Assembly (NCBI GenBank): GCA_037179515.1
Contig: JAXCGZ010007566.1
Span: forward strand, 7,501 to 71,500
Reading direction: 5' to 3'
DNA from: Halocaridina rubra
Taxonomy: Eukaryota > Arthropoda > Malacostraca > Decapoda > Atyidae
DNA: 64,000 nt
The notes beneath the pieces are model-generated. The model saw nothing but the letters and a program-made list of their open reading frames with translations. It had not been told where the DNA came from and searched no databases. Shown here in pieces: positions 47,625 to 57,271 of this stretch; the first letter of the stretch is position 1, and every line of letters begins with the position of its first letter. The position numbers and the translations under genes are program-made.

Positions 47625-48481
47625 TTGACGACCTCATCTCACATTTTTTAAAGATTAATAGAAAAAAAATTACTATTAATGAATAACCAAACTCTTGAGA
47701 TAATAATTTCCATTGAGCATTACAAATTTTGAACATATTCATAAATGTCTTAATAACCTCATAATGATATTCTACGCATCATTAGAATTTTTGGCTGAAG
47801 CAGCATCGAAAATACTCACATTTTTAATTTCATACATTAAGAATTAATTTTCATCTTTACAGTGGCATCTCTTTCCGATATATTTCCACTTTTAAAAAAA
47901 TAAAATAGTGGATTAATAGTAATATAGTTCTGGATCAAATGCATATTACCACTCATAAGATATATTTAAAGCAAATAATAAGTATTAAAAGAAGCATAAT
48001 ATATAAAAAAAATATTGACATCTCTTTAAGTCCTCAAATACTAAGCGCTAATATATTTATACTGAATCTGAAGTTAAATTTACTCCATATTTATATCCAG
48101 ATTTTAAGTCAGTTATTCACATAATTATACTCAAAATACTACTCACTACTCAGAGAATATGTTTATATAGGCTTTTAAATAATTTTATCCATAATTAAAT
48201 AATTAAATAAATGGTCTTTACCGATTTTTGTTGTTGTTGAAAATTTCATTTTTGTATGGCTAAAAGTATGTGATATCCATATGTCTATTTTTGGATGCAA
48301 CTCTATGTGGCTTCTGTATATATCTTCAATTAAGACGGCCCAAATCTTAACTTTTACTCTAAAATATACATAAAAGATATGTTGTCATTAATATTAAGTA
48401 CAGAAAAAAAATAACTGACATTGCTAATTACAAATGTTCTCTTTATACGAGTTTAAACATACAAATAGTCTATTCAAGTCT

Positions 48482-48484
<3 letters not shown>

Positions 48485-48537
<53 letters not shown>
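48485..48537. repeat. (AAT)n microsatellite
   Basis: About 17 AAT/ATA units. Confidence 0.95.
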
Positions 48538-48538
<1 letters not shown>

Positions 48539-49558
48539 TAGACCCTTTATGGCCATTATTACAAGATTTAGGACAACTTTGGTGATTGTTTTACTGTGAT
48601 ACATCACGAGTATAAAGGAGAATATAAAACAAAAACAAAATAAAACAAATTATAAAACAAAGATATCAATTGCAAATTGTACGATTCAATTAATCCTGAT
48701 ATACTGTATTTGGCAATCTCAATCTTGCATACTAAATAGAGACATGTATAAATGATAATAATATTAATCATTCTTTGTCAACGCTATTTTACTATTTTAC
48801 ACTGACATTTGGTCTATATTTTATTTCAGAGAATACCTGAATAATTCTTAGAGTTCTCGCCTATGTTTCAAAAGCTGACCTAAAAAAAGAAAAATTGCTT
48901 ATCAAATGAAATTGAATGTTAACAGAACAGAGAAACTCGATAAAGAAAGAAGAAGAAGCATCAACAACAACAGATGCAAGTATCAGCTGTGGTCCTGTTA
49001 ACAGCAGCACAATTCACGCGATTTTACGTAATACTGCTCGTTCCTCAAAAGCTTAAGGAGATTATTACTTTGGGTGAGTGTACTCACATTTAGAGTGAAT
49101 GTTTACAAACTGAATAACAATGTGTGTTGCATTTATACATCAACTGGAAAATTACATATATTTATACCCCTGGAGTAATTGTGAGTTCAACCTAACCCAA
49201 TATACACAACTGTTCAGGCACACCTTAGCATGAGGGTCTACCCCTCTCTTTACTTCATTTTTCATGCTTTTCCTTTAAATCCTTCCCATACTACTATCCC
49301 CTCTCTAGTGATGACACCCTGAATAGAGCTGAAAGTGTGCACTCGATGCCATCACTGACTTCCACCACCTCCATCCTTTCCCATTTTATCAATATCATGT
49401 GGTTCTTATCTCGTTAGATTTGTAATGATATACATAAAATACTTCTCTCTGCTCATAACTAATTTCATCATTAGTTTGCTCGGTTAAGTGTTATACATGT
49501 TTGAGATATATTACTGAAGAGAAATTACCGGTTCCGAGCAACAAACTATACCGGGTAG

Positions 49559-49722
49559 TTGTTGTTGTTGTTTGACATTTTATGTCACTATTGATTCCAT
49601 TATGGTGGTGGAGAAAGAGAGATTGGAGCTGGGAAATTAAGGCTAGGTGCCCTCCCTAAATATGCATGGTGGGCTTGCTAGCACTTCCAAGTCGAGTGCT
49701 CTAACCACTGCACTACCAGTAT
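49559..49722 (-). mobile_element. tRNA-derived SINE with (CAA)n tail
   Basis: Minus strand from 49722: the head CTGGTAGTGCAGTGGTTAG with AGCACTCGACTTGGAAG looks like the 5' half of a tRNA with an A box. The body contains GGAGGGCACCTAGCC. The 3' end is CAACAACAACAAC at 49559. Same family as 39565-39714. Confidence 0.65.
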
Positions 49723-50332
49723 CAGTATTTAAAGGAATGGTTTCAAGTTGTTAGTAATCTGGCATAATAATATGCTACTGGTGATCAGACCCCTGACTCT
49801 GAAGGATTTCTTCTCTCTTACACCAACACCATTAACTAAGTTAAAAATTTACTGTTTTTGCTTTTGACAGCTATTATATATTATATGTGGTACCCACATT
49901 TTCAGTGCATAGTTAATGTAATAATGAATACAGTATATCTTTTAGAAAGAGGAATGAAGCGCTATATCTCCAAGAGTAATCCTCATTCTCTCCTGTCATC
50001 TTCCTTTCTTATTGCGATAATTTAATAGCTTTGGAATGGGAAACTAGTCAATATGTACTGAATATTTTGTTTTATAGTGTCCCTCAGCGAACAAGTTTTT
50101 GGAACATGGCTGTATGCTACTCTTTCAAATATCAATAGGTAAAATTTTTTTCTTGTCATGACTGTAACCATAAACTTATAACATTATATAATGAAATTTT
50201 CAAAATTAACCAATATGATACTGTCATACGCCATATTACTATAGTTCTCTCATTATTTTATTGTTATAGATTATTAAAGTTTTTCAGCCTCCAGTATTGG
50301 AAAACATATCACCAAGTTACATATTGGGTTGA

Positions 50333-50419
50333 AAAGTGTAATGAAAAAGAGGTATTTGGGAATGAATGCAAAGAGAAGGATATATGAAGGTGTGATTGTG
50401 CCAAGAGCATTGTCTGGAG
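50333..50419 (+). pseudogene. LINE-E RT fragment, left of the hAT
   Basis: Encodes VMKKRYLGMNAKRRIYEGVI followed by VPRALSGA, the conserved region downstream of the RT palm in LINE polyproteins. It continues after the hAT at 53411 with TWNARED and MNKLNV once one target-duplication copy is disregarded. Confidence 0.7.
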
Positions 50420-50520
50420 CAGGGGTGTGCAACCTGCGGCCCAAGGGCCGCATGCGGCCCTCAAAGGCTTTCATTGTGGCCCTTTCTCCTAAAAATAAAT
50501 AAGCTATAGTGCGGCCCTGA

Positions 50521-50556
50521 GAGAGAGAGAGAGAGCGTCTCGAACTGAATATTCCA

Positions 50557-50624
<68 letters not shown>
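50521..50624. repeat. (GA)n and (TC)n tracts in the hAT 5' region
   Basis: Short GA run at 50521-50535 and a 62-base TC run at about 50563-50624. The two are complementary and could pair. Confidence 0.9.
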
Positions 50625-50627
<3 letters not shown>

Positions 50628-50882
50628 TTTTCATCAACAACCCTTCCTCAATAACCGATGGTACGAGGGGTCATCGTTATCAGTAACCCCTTTTAAGATC
50701 ATTGTAACACCGCACGACCATTATTTTAAAGGTTGGATGTTTACACTTTTTACACTCTCTGCTATGCTTTGCAGTACAGCCGTACAGGAATTAATATAGT
50801 TCTCAGTTTATCTCAGACTCAAGTGGTGAAATCAGTGTGCTTCATTTTTTGTGGTTGATTTGTGATTACCGGTATTCTAAAT

Positions 50883-51168
50883 CTAACTCTCACTAAGTTG
50901 TTTATGTTGCAGTTTCGTGATTGGCTTTAGAAAACTTGCAAGCAAAACATTTTGAGAATTATATATTTCTGCTGAAATTTGGTACTAATTATATTGCAAT
51001 CTATTACATTATTCTTAATTAAAGCCTTTAATTAAAAAAAATGTAATAGATTGCAATATAATTAATACCACATTTTCAGCAGAAATATATAATTCTCAAA
51101 ATGTTTTGCTTGCAAGTTTTCTAAAGCCAATCACAAAACTGCAACGTAAACAACTTAATTAGAGTTAG
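50883..51168. repeat. ~128-bp inverted repeat in the hAT leader
   Basis: Left arm 50883-51010 and right arm 51040-51168 are near-perfect reverse complements (for example TTGCAAGCAAAACATTTTG against CAAAATGTTTTGCTTGCAA). The ~29-base spacer is itself AT-palindromic (TTAATTAAAGCCTTTAATTAA region). The right arm ends ~70 bases before the transposase ATG. Confidence 0.92.
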
Positions 51169-51238
51169 TCTTGAATTTAAAGTTAACTTTTTCCTATTAT
51201 ATATTTTGCTCAGCAGGAGAGATCTTATTGCACTAATA

Positions 51239-53044
51239 ATGGCTTCTACGAGAAAAAAACGCAAGAATTCAGATGAAAACCGGAGTTTTCAAGAGAAATG
51301 GACTGAACAATATTTATGCATACAATCAGGGGGGAAAGCATTGTGCCTTGTGTGCCATGAAACCATTTCTGTTTTAAAAGAATATAACATCAAAAGACAC
51401 TACATCACAAAGCACAAAGAATATGAAAATATGACAGGTGAAGCACACAAAGAAAAAATATCATTCTTGCAGAAATCTCTGAAAGGACAACAGTCAGTGT
51501 TTACAAAGAAACTTAAGGAATATGATGCATCTCTCAAAATAAGCTTTTTGATTAGTCAGATCCTTGCAAAAAGACTCAAGCCCTATTCTGATGGTGAGGT
51601 AGTTAAAGAATGTTTGTGTGTAGCCTCAGACAATATGTTTCCTGACAAAAAGAAACTAGTTGAAAACATAAGCCTTTCAAGATATACTGTTGCTAGAAGA
51701 ATAGACAGTCTTTCAGGGAATATTGAAAGTACAATTGCCAAGCGATTTAGTGCTTTTTCTTCATACTCTGTTGCTCTTGATGAGAGTTGTGACACCGCAG
51801 ACACTGCACAATTGGCTGTGTATATTAGGGGAGTTGACAATGACTATAATATTACAGAGGAAATGGCTTCATTACAAAGCATGAAGGAGACCACAACAGG
51901 ACAATCTATTTTTGATGAATTGGAAAAAGCATTGGCAAGGTTTGGACTGGACTACACTAATTTAGTTTCCATTACAACAGATGGTGCGCCTGCGATGTCT
52001 GGTCAGAGAAATGGGGTTGTTGGATTACTGAAGACTAGAATGGGGTCTCAAAATATTGACTTCGGTTCACTTATTGTCCTGCATTGTATCATATACCAGG
52101 AAGCTTTATGTGCGAAGACAATAAACTTTCAGCATGTGACTAATATTCTCGTGAAAGCTGTTAATTTCATTAGGTCAAGAGGTCTAAATCACCGCGAGTT
52201 TCAGCAGTTAATTGCAGACATTGATGCAGAGTACAGTGATGTGAAGTATTTTTGTGAGGTAAGGTGGCTAAGCAAAGCAGGAATGTTGAAGAGAGCATAT
52301 GACCTTTTGGAAGAAATTGCGCTGTTCTTAGATATGAAAGGTAATGCTATCCCTGAATTGAGAGATAAGGAATGGAGATGTGATTTAGCATTTTTAGTAG
52401 ATATAACTGATCATCTTAGTGCACTGAATGTTAGACTTCAAAGAAAAGATCAACTAATAAATGAGATGTTCTCACTGATCAAAGGCTTCCAGATAAAATT
52501 GCGTCTGCGGGAGTCACGAATCAGAAACCAAAACCCAGCCCACTTTCCTACACTGAAAAACCATGACACTAGCAACCCTCAGTATCAGAAGTATGGTGAC
52601 AAATTGGCAGTCTTACGAGAGGAATTTTCAGAAAGATTTGGTGACCTCAAGAAACATTCACAAGCCATTGAAGTCTTTGCTTCTCCTTTTTCTGTGGATG
52701 TGACAGCAATTCCCGAGGACATACAGATGGAAATAATTGAACTACAGTGCAATGATGAACTAAGAAAGAAGTTTGATGATAGTTCAGTATACCAGTTTTA
52801 TAAGAAGCATGTATCAGTAACAGTGTATCCAAAACTCTCTGCTCATGCAAGGAAAATTATGGCAGTGTTTGGTAGCACATATGTATGTGAGCAGCTTTTT
52901 TCAAAAATGAATCTAGTTAAAAACAAGCATAGGTCTTTACTTACTGATGAACATTTGGAATGTACCCTGCGTGTAGCCACATCATCCATACAGCCTGATA
53001 TTGATGAGTTGGTGTCTCAAATGCAACATCAACCATCTCACTAG
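51239..53044 (+). CDS. hAT transposase (601 aa)
   Basis: The ATG at 51239 (ATAATGGCTTCT) starts MASTRKKRKN; an acceptor-like TTTTGCTCAG lies 32 bases upstream, so a 5' intron is possible. The N-terminus has a BED-like zinc finger, C36-x2-C39-x14-H54-x4-H59. The DDE core includes VALDESCDTADTAQLAVYIR (first Asp), SITTDGAPAMSGQ (second Asp), HCIIYQEALCAK and VRWLSKAGML. The C-terminal hAT dimerisation region has FGSTYVCEQLFSKMN and HLECTLRVATS. The family resembles the transposase domesticated in vertebrate GTF2IRD2. No stop or frameshift in 601 codons, a usual full length. HCIIYQEALC has Tyr where many relatives have His. The enzyme would cut and paste the element by its TIRs. Confidence 0.95.
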   Translation: MASTRKKRKNSDENRSFQEKWTEQYLCIQSGGKALCLVCHETISVLKEYNIKRHYITKHKEYENMTGEAHKEKISFLQKSLKGQQSVFTKKLKEYDASLKISFLISQILAKRLKPYSDGEVVKECLCVASDNMFPDKKKLVENISLSRYTVARRIDSLSGNIESTIAKRFSAFSSYSVALDESCDTADTAQLAVYIRGVDNDYNITEEMASLQSMKETTTGQSIFDELEKALARFGLDYTNLVSITTDGAPAMSGQRNGVVGLLKTRMGSQNIDFGSLIVLHCIIYQEALCAKTINFQHVTNILVKAVNFIRSRGLNHREFQQLIADIDAEYSDVKYFCEVRWLSKAGMLKRAYDLLEEIALFLDMKGNAIPELRDKEWRCDLAFLVDITDHLSALNVRLQRKDQLINEMFSLIKGFQIKLRLRESRIRNQNPAHFPTLKNHDTSNPQYQKYGDKLAVLREEFSERFGDLKKHSQAIEVFASPFSVDVTAIPEDIQMEIIELQCNDELRKKFDDSSVYQFYKKHVSVTVYPKLSAHARKIMAVFGSTYVCEQLFSKMNLVKNKHRSLLTDEHLECTLRVATSSIQPDIDELVSQMQHQPSH

Positions 53045-53045
53045 A

Positions 53046-53260
53046 GTAGCCTTTCATTTGCTCATTAATGATTAGGAAAATGTCTGCGTTTGATAATTCA
53101 TATGTTAATGATCCCAGTTAACCAATAATAAGTAATTATTTATGTTTGTACATTATAATAATAAGGTACGGTAGCCTTTCATTTGCTCATTTATAGTAAG
53201 GAAAATACTTTTGTTTCAGACAATTCTTATTTTTGTGATCCCAATTTAAATAAAATCAGT
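53046..53260 (+). repeat. hAT 3' UTR direct repeat with AATAAA
   Basis: GTAGCCTTTCATTTGCTCA occurs at 53046 and 53171, each followed by related sequence to a GATCCCA block. AATAAA at 53249-53254 is a polyadenylation-signal candidate ~205 bases after the stop. Confidence 0.7.
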
Positions 53261-53410
53261 AACAAACTAATTACCTATCTTTATTAGTATAATCTCACAT
53301 AATATGTCTTCGATCGTAGTAAATAGCATGAAATAGTAAGGTTATGTGGCCCTCCATACCAACAGAGTCGTGACTAGTGGCCCTTTGGGAAAAAAGGTTG
53401 CACACCCCTG

Positions 53411-53470
53411 GTCTGGAGCATAGACTTGGAATGCAAGAGAGGATGAAATGAACAAATTGAATGTACTGTA
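53411..53470 (+). pseudogene. LINE-E RT fragment, right of the hAT
   Basis: Continuation of 50333-50419 after the target duplication; a stop replaces the Glu expected in the GAETW motif of such proteins. Confidence 0.6.
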
Positions 53471-53474
53471 CCTA

Positions 53475-53815
53475 GCATTTTTTCCATTTTCTCCATAATA
53501 TCCGATCGCATTAAGCGGTAGAAGAGGAGGTGGATACATGAGAATGAACCTCTATCTGCAAACGTTTTGCCGCCTCCGTATCAGCTGATGCACTCTCGCA
53601 CATTATTTCCCTGATGATATTATATCGCAAGTTTGTTTGCTGCTTGTTCATAATGCTTTTTTTCCATTCTCTTCATAATATCCGATCGCATTAAGTGGTA
53701 GAAGAGGAGGAGGATGCGGGAGAACAAACCTCTACAGGTATCTGCAAACGTTTTGCTGCCCCCATATCAGCTGATGTGCTCTCGCACGCTTTTTTCCTGA
53801 CGATATACAAATCTT
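53475..53815. repeat. 180-bp tandem duplication
   Basis: Two units share ATAATATCCGATCGCATTAA, TAGAAGAGGAGG, CTGCAAACGTTTTGC and ATCAGCTGATG at an offset of 180 bases. Moderately diverged. No gene seen. Confidence 0.85.
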
Positions 53816-54343
53816 AACACAAACACAGTTAGAACAAGCGATATATCCACGCAGTATGCTGGGTAAAGAGACTCTGAAGCACATGGCAGCTTGGCGGAAA
53901 AGTGCCTCCGAGGCGGTCGATTATTTACTAAAATTAATATTTTAAAAAATTTTGTTTTGCATGGGCATTATTCGTGTATTTCGTATTTATTTACTATTAT
54001 TTTTGGGGGCGTTGTTCCAATATTGTGGATTATAAACACACGTAAAAAGCGAACTAGGTGTACTTGGGTTGGAAAGTTCGTGGGTTGGATTTGATTTTCC
54101 CATTGAAATGTAAATCCAGTTAATCCATTCCAGGTCTCCACAAATATTAATTTTAAAATTTTTTAAGTCATGAAAATCAATAAATATAATGCAGGTTATT
54201 AGCAGTATACTCTGTAAAAGGAAAATAGCATACATAATTAAGGAAAATAATATTAATAATAAAAATACAGTACTGTATTTACCTTTGTGGATGATTGTTG
54301 CTGGCATACATGGATGGTGGTGGAGGAGGAGGAGGAGGGGGAT

Positions 54344-55519
54344 TTATGTTTTGGAAGGAGAGTCCCCTTCCATAAAAACGTTAGGGAACTCTTCTGATAC
54401 AGGCTGTATTTCTGGTGTTTTCTCTCTCTTTTCCCTTTTGGAAACTGCTTCCCTGCCTACTGGGACAAGGATATGATCCAGAGAAATTTGTCTTTTTCTT
54501 CTGTGGTAAACTTTTCTAAAAATTTTCATCGCATTTTCATTTACCATATTCACTACTCTATTGCCCACAGTTTTATCTGGGTGATGATTCTCAATAAAAG
54601 CCTGCACATCATTCCACTTACCAAAATTTCTTTCAATTCTTCACTGAACACCTTTACCCCTTCCGGTGACTGCTCCTCTTGGAGAATCTTCACCTGTTCA
54701 CGTTGCAACTCAGTTAATTCATCCGTGGTAAGTTCTTCTTTGTGGTCCTCCACTAGCTCCTCCTCATTGACCTCCAAGCCCAAACTTTTGCCCATGGCCA
54801 CAACTTCATTCACAATTTTTTATAACGAACTCCTGCTTAAAGCCCTCGAAGTCTCTATCAGTAATACAACCTGGCCAAAGTTTCCTCTAGGCAGAGTTCA
54901 GTGTACGATATGAGACCTCCTTCCATGCTTTTGCAATGAGGCCACTGCAGTGGAGGCTATTAAAGTGTCTTTCCAGAAATCACGAAAGGTCAAATCCGTG
55001 TCATTGGTGACCTGGAAACACCTTCCAAAAAGACCCTTCGTATATAACTTTTTAAATATAAAATACCTGCTGGTCCATGGACTGGAGGATGGGAGTGGTG
55101 TTGGGAAGCAGAAATTTGACTTTAATGAAGTCGTAATGTATAGCGAGATCATCTTCCACACCTGGAGGATGGGCAGGAGCATTATCCATTATGAGGAGAC
55201 ACTTTAGAGGCAAATTCTTTTCCTCAAGATATTTCATCACTGCTGGCGCAAACACTTCAATCAACCACTCTAGGAATAAAATCCGCATGACCCAAGCCTT
55301 TGGATTTGACCTCCATATTACTGGGAGGCTAGTCTTCAATGCGTTAGTGCGTTTAAAAACACACGGATTTTCAGAGTGGTAAACTAAAAGAGGCTTGATC
55401 TTACAGTCCCTACTAGCATTAGCGCACAATAGAAGGGTAAGCCTGTCTTTCACTGGTTTGTGGCCAGGCAATGATTTCTCCTCTTCAGTTATATAGGTTC
55501 TTTTGGGCATTTTCTTCCA
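54344..55519 (-). pseudogene. Tigger T2 transposase, C-terminal part
   Basis: From 55519 minus: KKMPKRTYITEEEKSLPGHK, LLVYHSENPC, LIMDNAPAHPPGVEDD with the catalytic Asp, and NTTPILQSMDQQV of the DDE_1 domain. Then, in other frames, TNDTDLTFRDFWKD, EELTTDELTELQREQVK and the tail FMEGDSPSK. Frameshifts near 55055, 54900 and 54600 break it. The jerky/Tigger-type layout (CENP-B-like N-terminus, DDE_1, acidic tail) matches T1, with better preservation. Confidence 0.85.
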
Positions 55520-55637
55520 AACAAACAAACAAACAAACAAACATTTATTTCCATTTTGTACAATGGTTATTCAACATTAATAGTAACTTATAAGTACACA
55601 TGTAAGTAAACTAATAAATAAGAGGGTTATACATATA

Positions 55638-57097
55638 CAGTGTTACCTCGGTTATTCGCGCTTCTTGGTTCGCGTTCTCACTCTATTGCGTTTTTTTTTG
55701 GATAAATTATTATTTTATTTTATGGGTATACGCAAAAATATTAAAATAGTGAAAAAAATTTTTTTCAGTATTTTCATTTTTTTATTGAAATTTACGTTGC
55801 TTGCTGTTATTTATAATGTAAAGGGTGTGTTTTTTAACAGTGCAGGGAGGGTTTATACAGTTTGTAAACGAAAAAATAATTGTAAATGAGTATGTGTGTC
55901 ACGTCATCATCACCTCATTCATCATAATTTTGTCTATCACTTTCATAAAAATTTACGTTGCTTGCTGTTATTTATAATGTAAAGGGTGTTTTTTTAACAG
56001 TGCAGGGAGGGTTTATACAGTATGTAAACGAAAAAATAATTGTAAATGAGTATGTATGTCACGTCATTATCACCTCACTCACTGTAATTTTATCTATCAC
56101 TTTCATAAAAATTTACGTTGCTTGCTGTTATTTATAATGTAAAGGGTGTTTTTTTAACAGTGCAGGGAGGGGTTATACATTACGTAAACGAAAAAATAAT
56201 TGTAAATGAGTATGTATGTCACGTCATTATCACCTCATTCACCGTAATTTAATCTATCACTTTCATAAAAATTTACGTTGCTTGCTGTTATTTATACTGT
56301 AAAGGGTGTTTCTTTAACAGTGCAGGGAGGGTTTATACAGTACGTAAACGAAAAAACAATTGTAAATGAGTATGTATGTCACGTCATTATCACCTTATTC
56401 ACCGTAATTTTATCTATCACTTTCATAAAAATTTACATTGCTTGCTGTTATTAATAATGTAAAGGGTCATTTTTTAACAGTGCAGGGAGGGTTTATACAG
56501 TACGTAAACGAAAAAATAATTGTAAATGAGTATGTATGTCACGTCATTATCACCTCATTCACCATAATTTTATCTATCACTTTCATAAAAATTTACGTTG
56601 CTTGCTGTTATTTATAATGTAAAGGGTGTTTTTTTAACAGTGCAGGGAGGGTTTATACAGTACATAAACGAAAAAATAATTGTAAATGAGTATGTATGTC
56701 ACGTCATTATCACCTCATTCACCGTAATTTTATCTATCACTTTCATAAAAATTTACGTTGCTTGCTGTTATTTATAATGTAAAGGGTGTTTTTTTAACAG
56801 TGCAGGGAGGGTTTATACAGTACGTAAACGAAAAAATAATTGTAAATGAGTATGTATGTCACGTCATTATCACTTCATTCACCGTAATTTTATCTATCAC
56901 TTTCATAAAAATTTACGTTGCTTGCTGTTATTTATAATGTAAAGGGTGTTTTTTAACAGTGCAGGTAGGGTTTATACAGTGTAAACGTAAAAATATATTA
57001 AAATATCTATGTACATATAGACGGATCCTACTTCGCGGATTTCCTGGTTCGCGCCGGGTCCTGGAACCAAACTACCGCGATAAGTGAGGCAACACTG
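55638..57097 (+). mobile_element. TA-flanked TIR element S1 carrying a 160-bp tandem array
   Basis: Ends CAGTGTTACCTC and GAGGCAACACTG are imperfect inverses, with further TTCGCG/CGCG similarity inside. It sits in the LINE-A3 3' UTR. LINE-A1 and A2 show the empty site ACATATAGTTAAA, and here TA is duplicated (55636-55637, 57098-57099). 1,460 bp, no transposase. TIR pattern and TA target suggest mobilisation by a Tigger/pogo or mariner-type enzyme. Confidence 0.95.
55765..57000 (+). repeat. 160-bp tandem array in S1, ~8 units
   Basis: TTTACGTTGCTTGCTG recurs at 55791, 55952, 56112, 56272, 56432 (one base changed), 56592, 56752 and 56912, a period of 160 (first interval 161). Units are nearly identical. 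Each includes AACAGTGCAGGGAGGGTTTA and TCACGTCATTATCACC. The last unit is partial. Confidence 0.97.
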
Positions 57098-57271
57098 TAG
57101 TTAAATTAAATGTAGCTTTCATAGAAAATAATAATGCTGTAATAAAAATGTTAACAATAATGTTAATAATAAAGTAGTAAGTATGCCACTAGATACAGGA
57201 TCGTTATTATCGGCATCATTTCCATATTTGTTTCCTTACAATGAGAATAATTAGTTCTTAATGAGCAGCAA

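Larger units (their letters stand above)
47625..50332. other. AT-rich intergenic DNA with a SINE and a microsatellite
   Basis: Apart from the (AAT)n at 48.5 kb and the SINE at 49.6 kb I see no gene, RNA gene or terminal repeats here. Short open frames are AT-rich chance frames. Confidence 0.5.
50420..53410 (+). mobile_element. Complete hAT transposon (Charlie/GTF2IRD2-like)
   Basis: 2,991 bp. The perfect 16-bp TIR CAGGGGTGTGCAACCT lies at 50420-50435 and inverted at 53395-53410. The perfect 8-bp target duplication GTCTGGAG lies at 50412-50419 and 53411-53418. It contains one long open transposase frame. All structural parts of an autonomous hAT are present and look young. Confidence 0.97.

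Noticed and set aside
49680..49722. tRNA gene on the minus strand
   Set aside because: The 5' half is tRNA-like but the T-arm is degenerate, and the sequence continues into a SINE body with a CAA tail.
55765..57000. CRISPR array or minisatellite gene
   Set aside because: The 160-bp units are contiguous without unique spacers and are bounded by transposon ends; the organism is eukaryotic.
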